Assembly (NCBI GenBank): GCA_045586995.1
Contig: JAZNBI010000081.1
Location: forward strand, 1 to 6,162
From: JAZNBI01 sp045586995
GTDB lineage: Bacteria > Bacillota > Clostridia > Oscillospirales > CAG-272
Direction of reading: 5' to 3'
Length of the DNA: 6,162 nt
Shown piece by piece: positions 6,020 to 6,162 of the stretch (the first letter of the stretch is position 1; every line of letters starts with the position of its first letter). The notes beneath the pieces are model-generated. The model was not told where the DNA came from, made no database searches, and saw nothing but the letters and a program-made list of their open reading frames with translations. The position numbers and the translations under genes are program-made.

Positions 6020-6162
6020 TCAATTTGCACCGTTTTCAACTATAGGAGGAATAATATTGCCGTCACCTTGAGCATACATTGCATAAATGAGGAATAATTC
6101 CGCAACCGTATCTTCGTTGATATCCTCATAATCTACAATGTCCGAAACAATACCCGAAACGA
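6020..6162 (-). CDS. C-terminal end of an unrecognised protein, cut by the window edge
   Basis: The minus strand is open from the right edge for 46 codons to a TGA at 6022-6020. The fragment begins (after two partial bases) VSGIVSDIVDYEDINED and ends IIPPIVENGAN. It is acidic and has one helix-like stretch (AELFLIYAMYAQG). Codon choice looks like that of the neighbouring genes. The reading frame is supported by orientation, by the terminator that follows at 5871-5918, and by the absence of other plausible coding sequence in this stretch. I recognise no family from the visible part. The N-terminus and any catalytic motifs lie outside the window. Confidence 0.6.
   Translation of the reverse strand, partial: VSGIVSDIVDYEDINEDTVAELFLIYAMYAQGDGNIIPPIVENGAN

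Overview
The window is an AT-rich stretch of a low-GC Gram-positive chromosome. It most likely comes from a spore-forming member of the Clostridia or its relatives. The reasons are the trmK-nif3 gene pair, near-consensus sigma-A promoters, strong AGGAG-type ribosome binding sites, and a gene for a PdaA-type muramic delta-lactam deacetylase, an enzyme of spore cortex synthesis. The species cannot be named from the sequence alone. No tRNA, rRNA, CRISPR array, insertion sequence, phage gene or attachment site was seen.

Layout, left to right. Positions 1 to 2931 hold a leftward operon of four genes: a small DUF1858 protein (2931-2725), the tRNA adenine-22 methyltransferase trmK (2673-1981), a Nif3/DUF34 metal protein (1984-1217, sharing an ATGA overlap with trmK), and a 23S rRNA uracil-5 methyltransferase of the RlmD/RlmCD type (1184 to the left edge, C-terminus cut off). 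A GC-rich stem-loop lies between the first two genes. Positions 2932 to 3137 are a divergent promoter region with one sigma-A promoter in each direction, both with 17-base spacers and extended -10 elements. The rightward one drives prfB (3138-4244), peptide chain release factor 2, which starts at TTG, needs no programmed frameshift and ends in a strong terminator (4249-4291).

From 4298 to 5780 two leftward polysaccharide deacetylase genes overlap: pdaA (5780-4995) first, then a membrane-anchored NodB-domain protein (5014-4298). A terminator at 5871-5918 insulates pdaA from a leftward gene whose last 46 codons (6162-6020) enter from the right edge and were not recognised.

Functionally, the left half is translation-related: tRNA methylation, rRNA methylation and stop-codon release, with a small CxxC protein and a metal protein alongside. 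The right half concerns cell wall or spore peptidoglycan modification. This is mostly ordinary core genome. The points most worth a second look are an 11-codon reading frame ending in UGA exactly over the prfB start, an odd start region of the rlmD gene with an A7 tract, and the overlapping pair of deacetylases. I did not find evidence for an undescribed multi-gene system.
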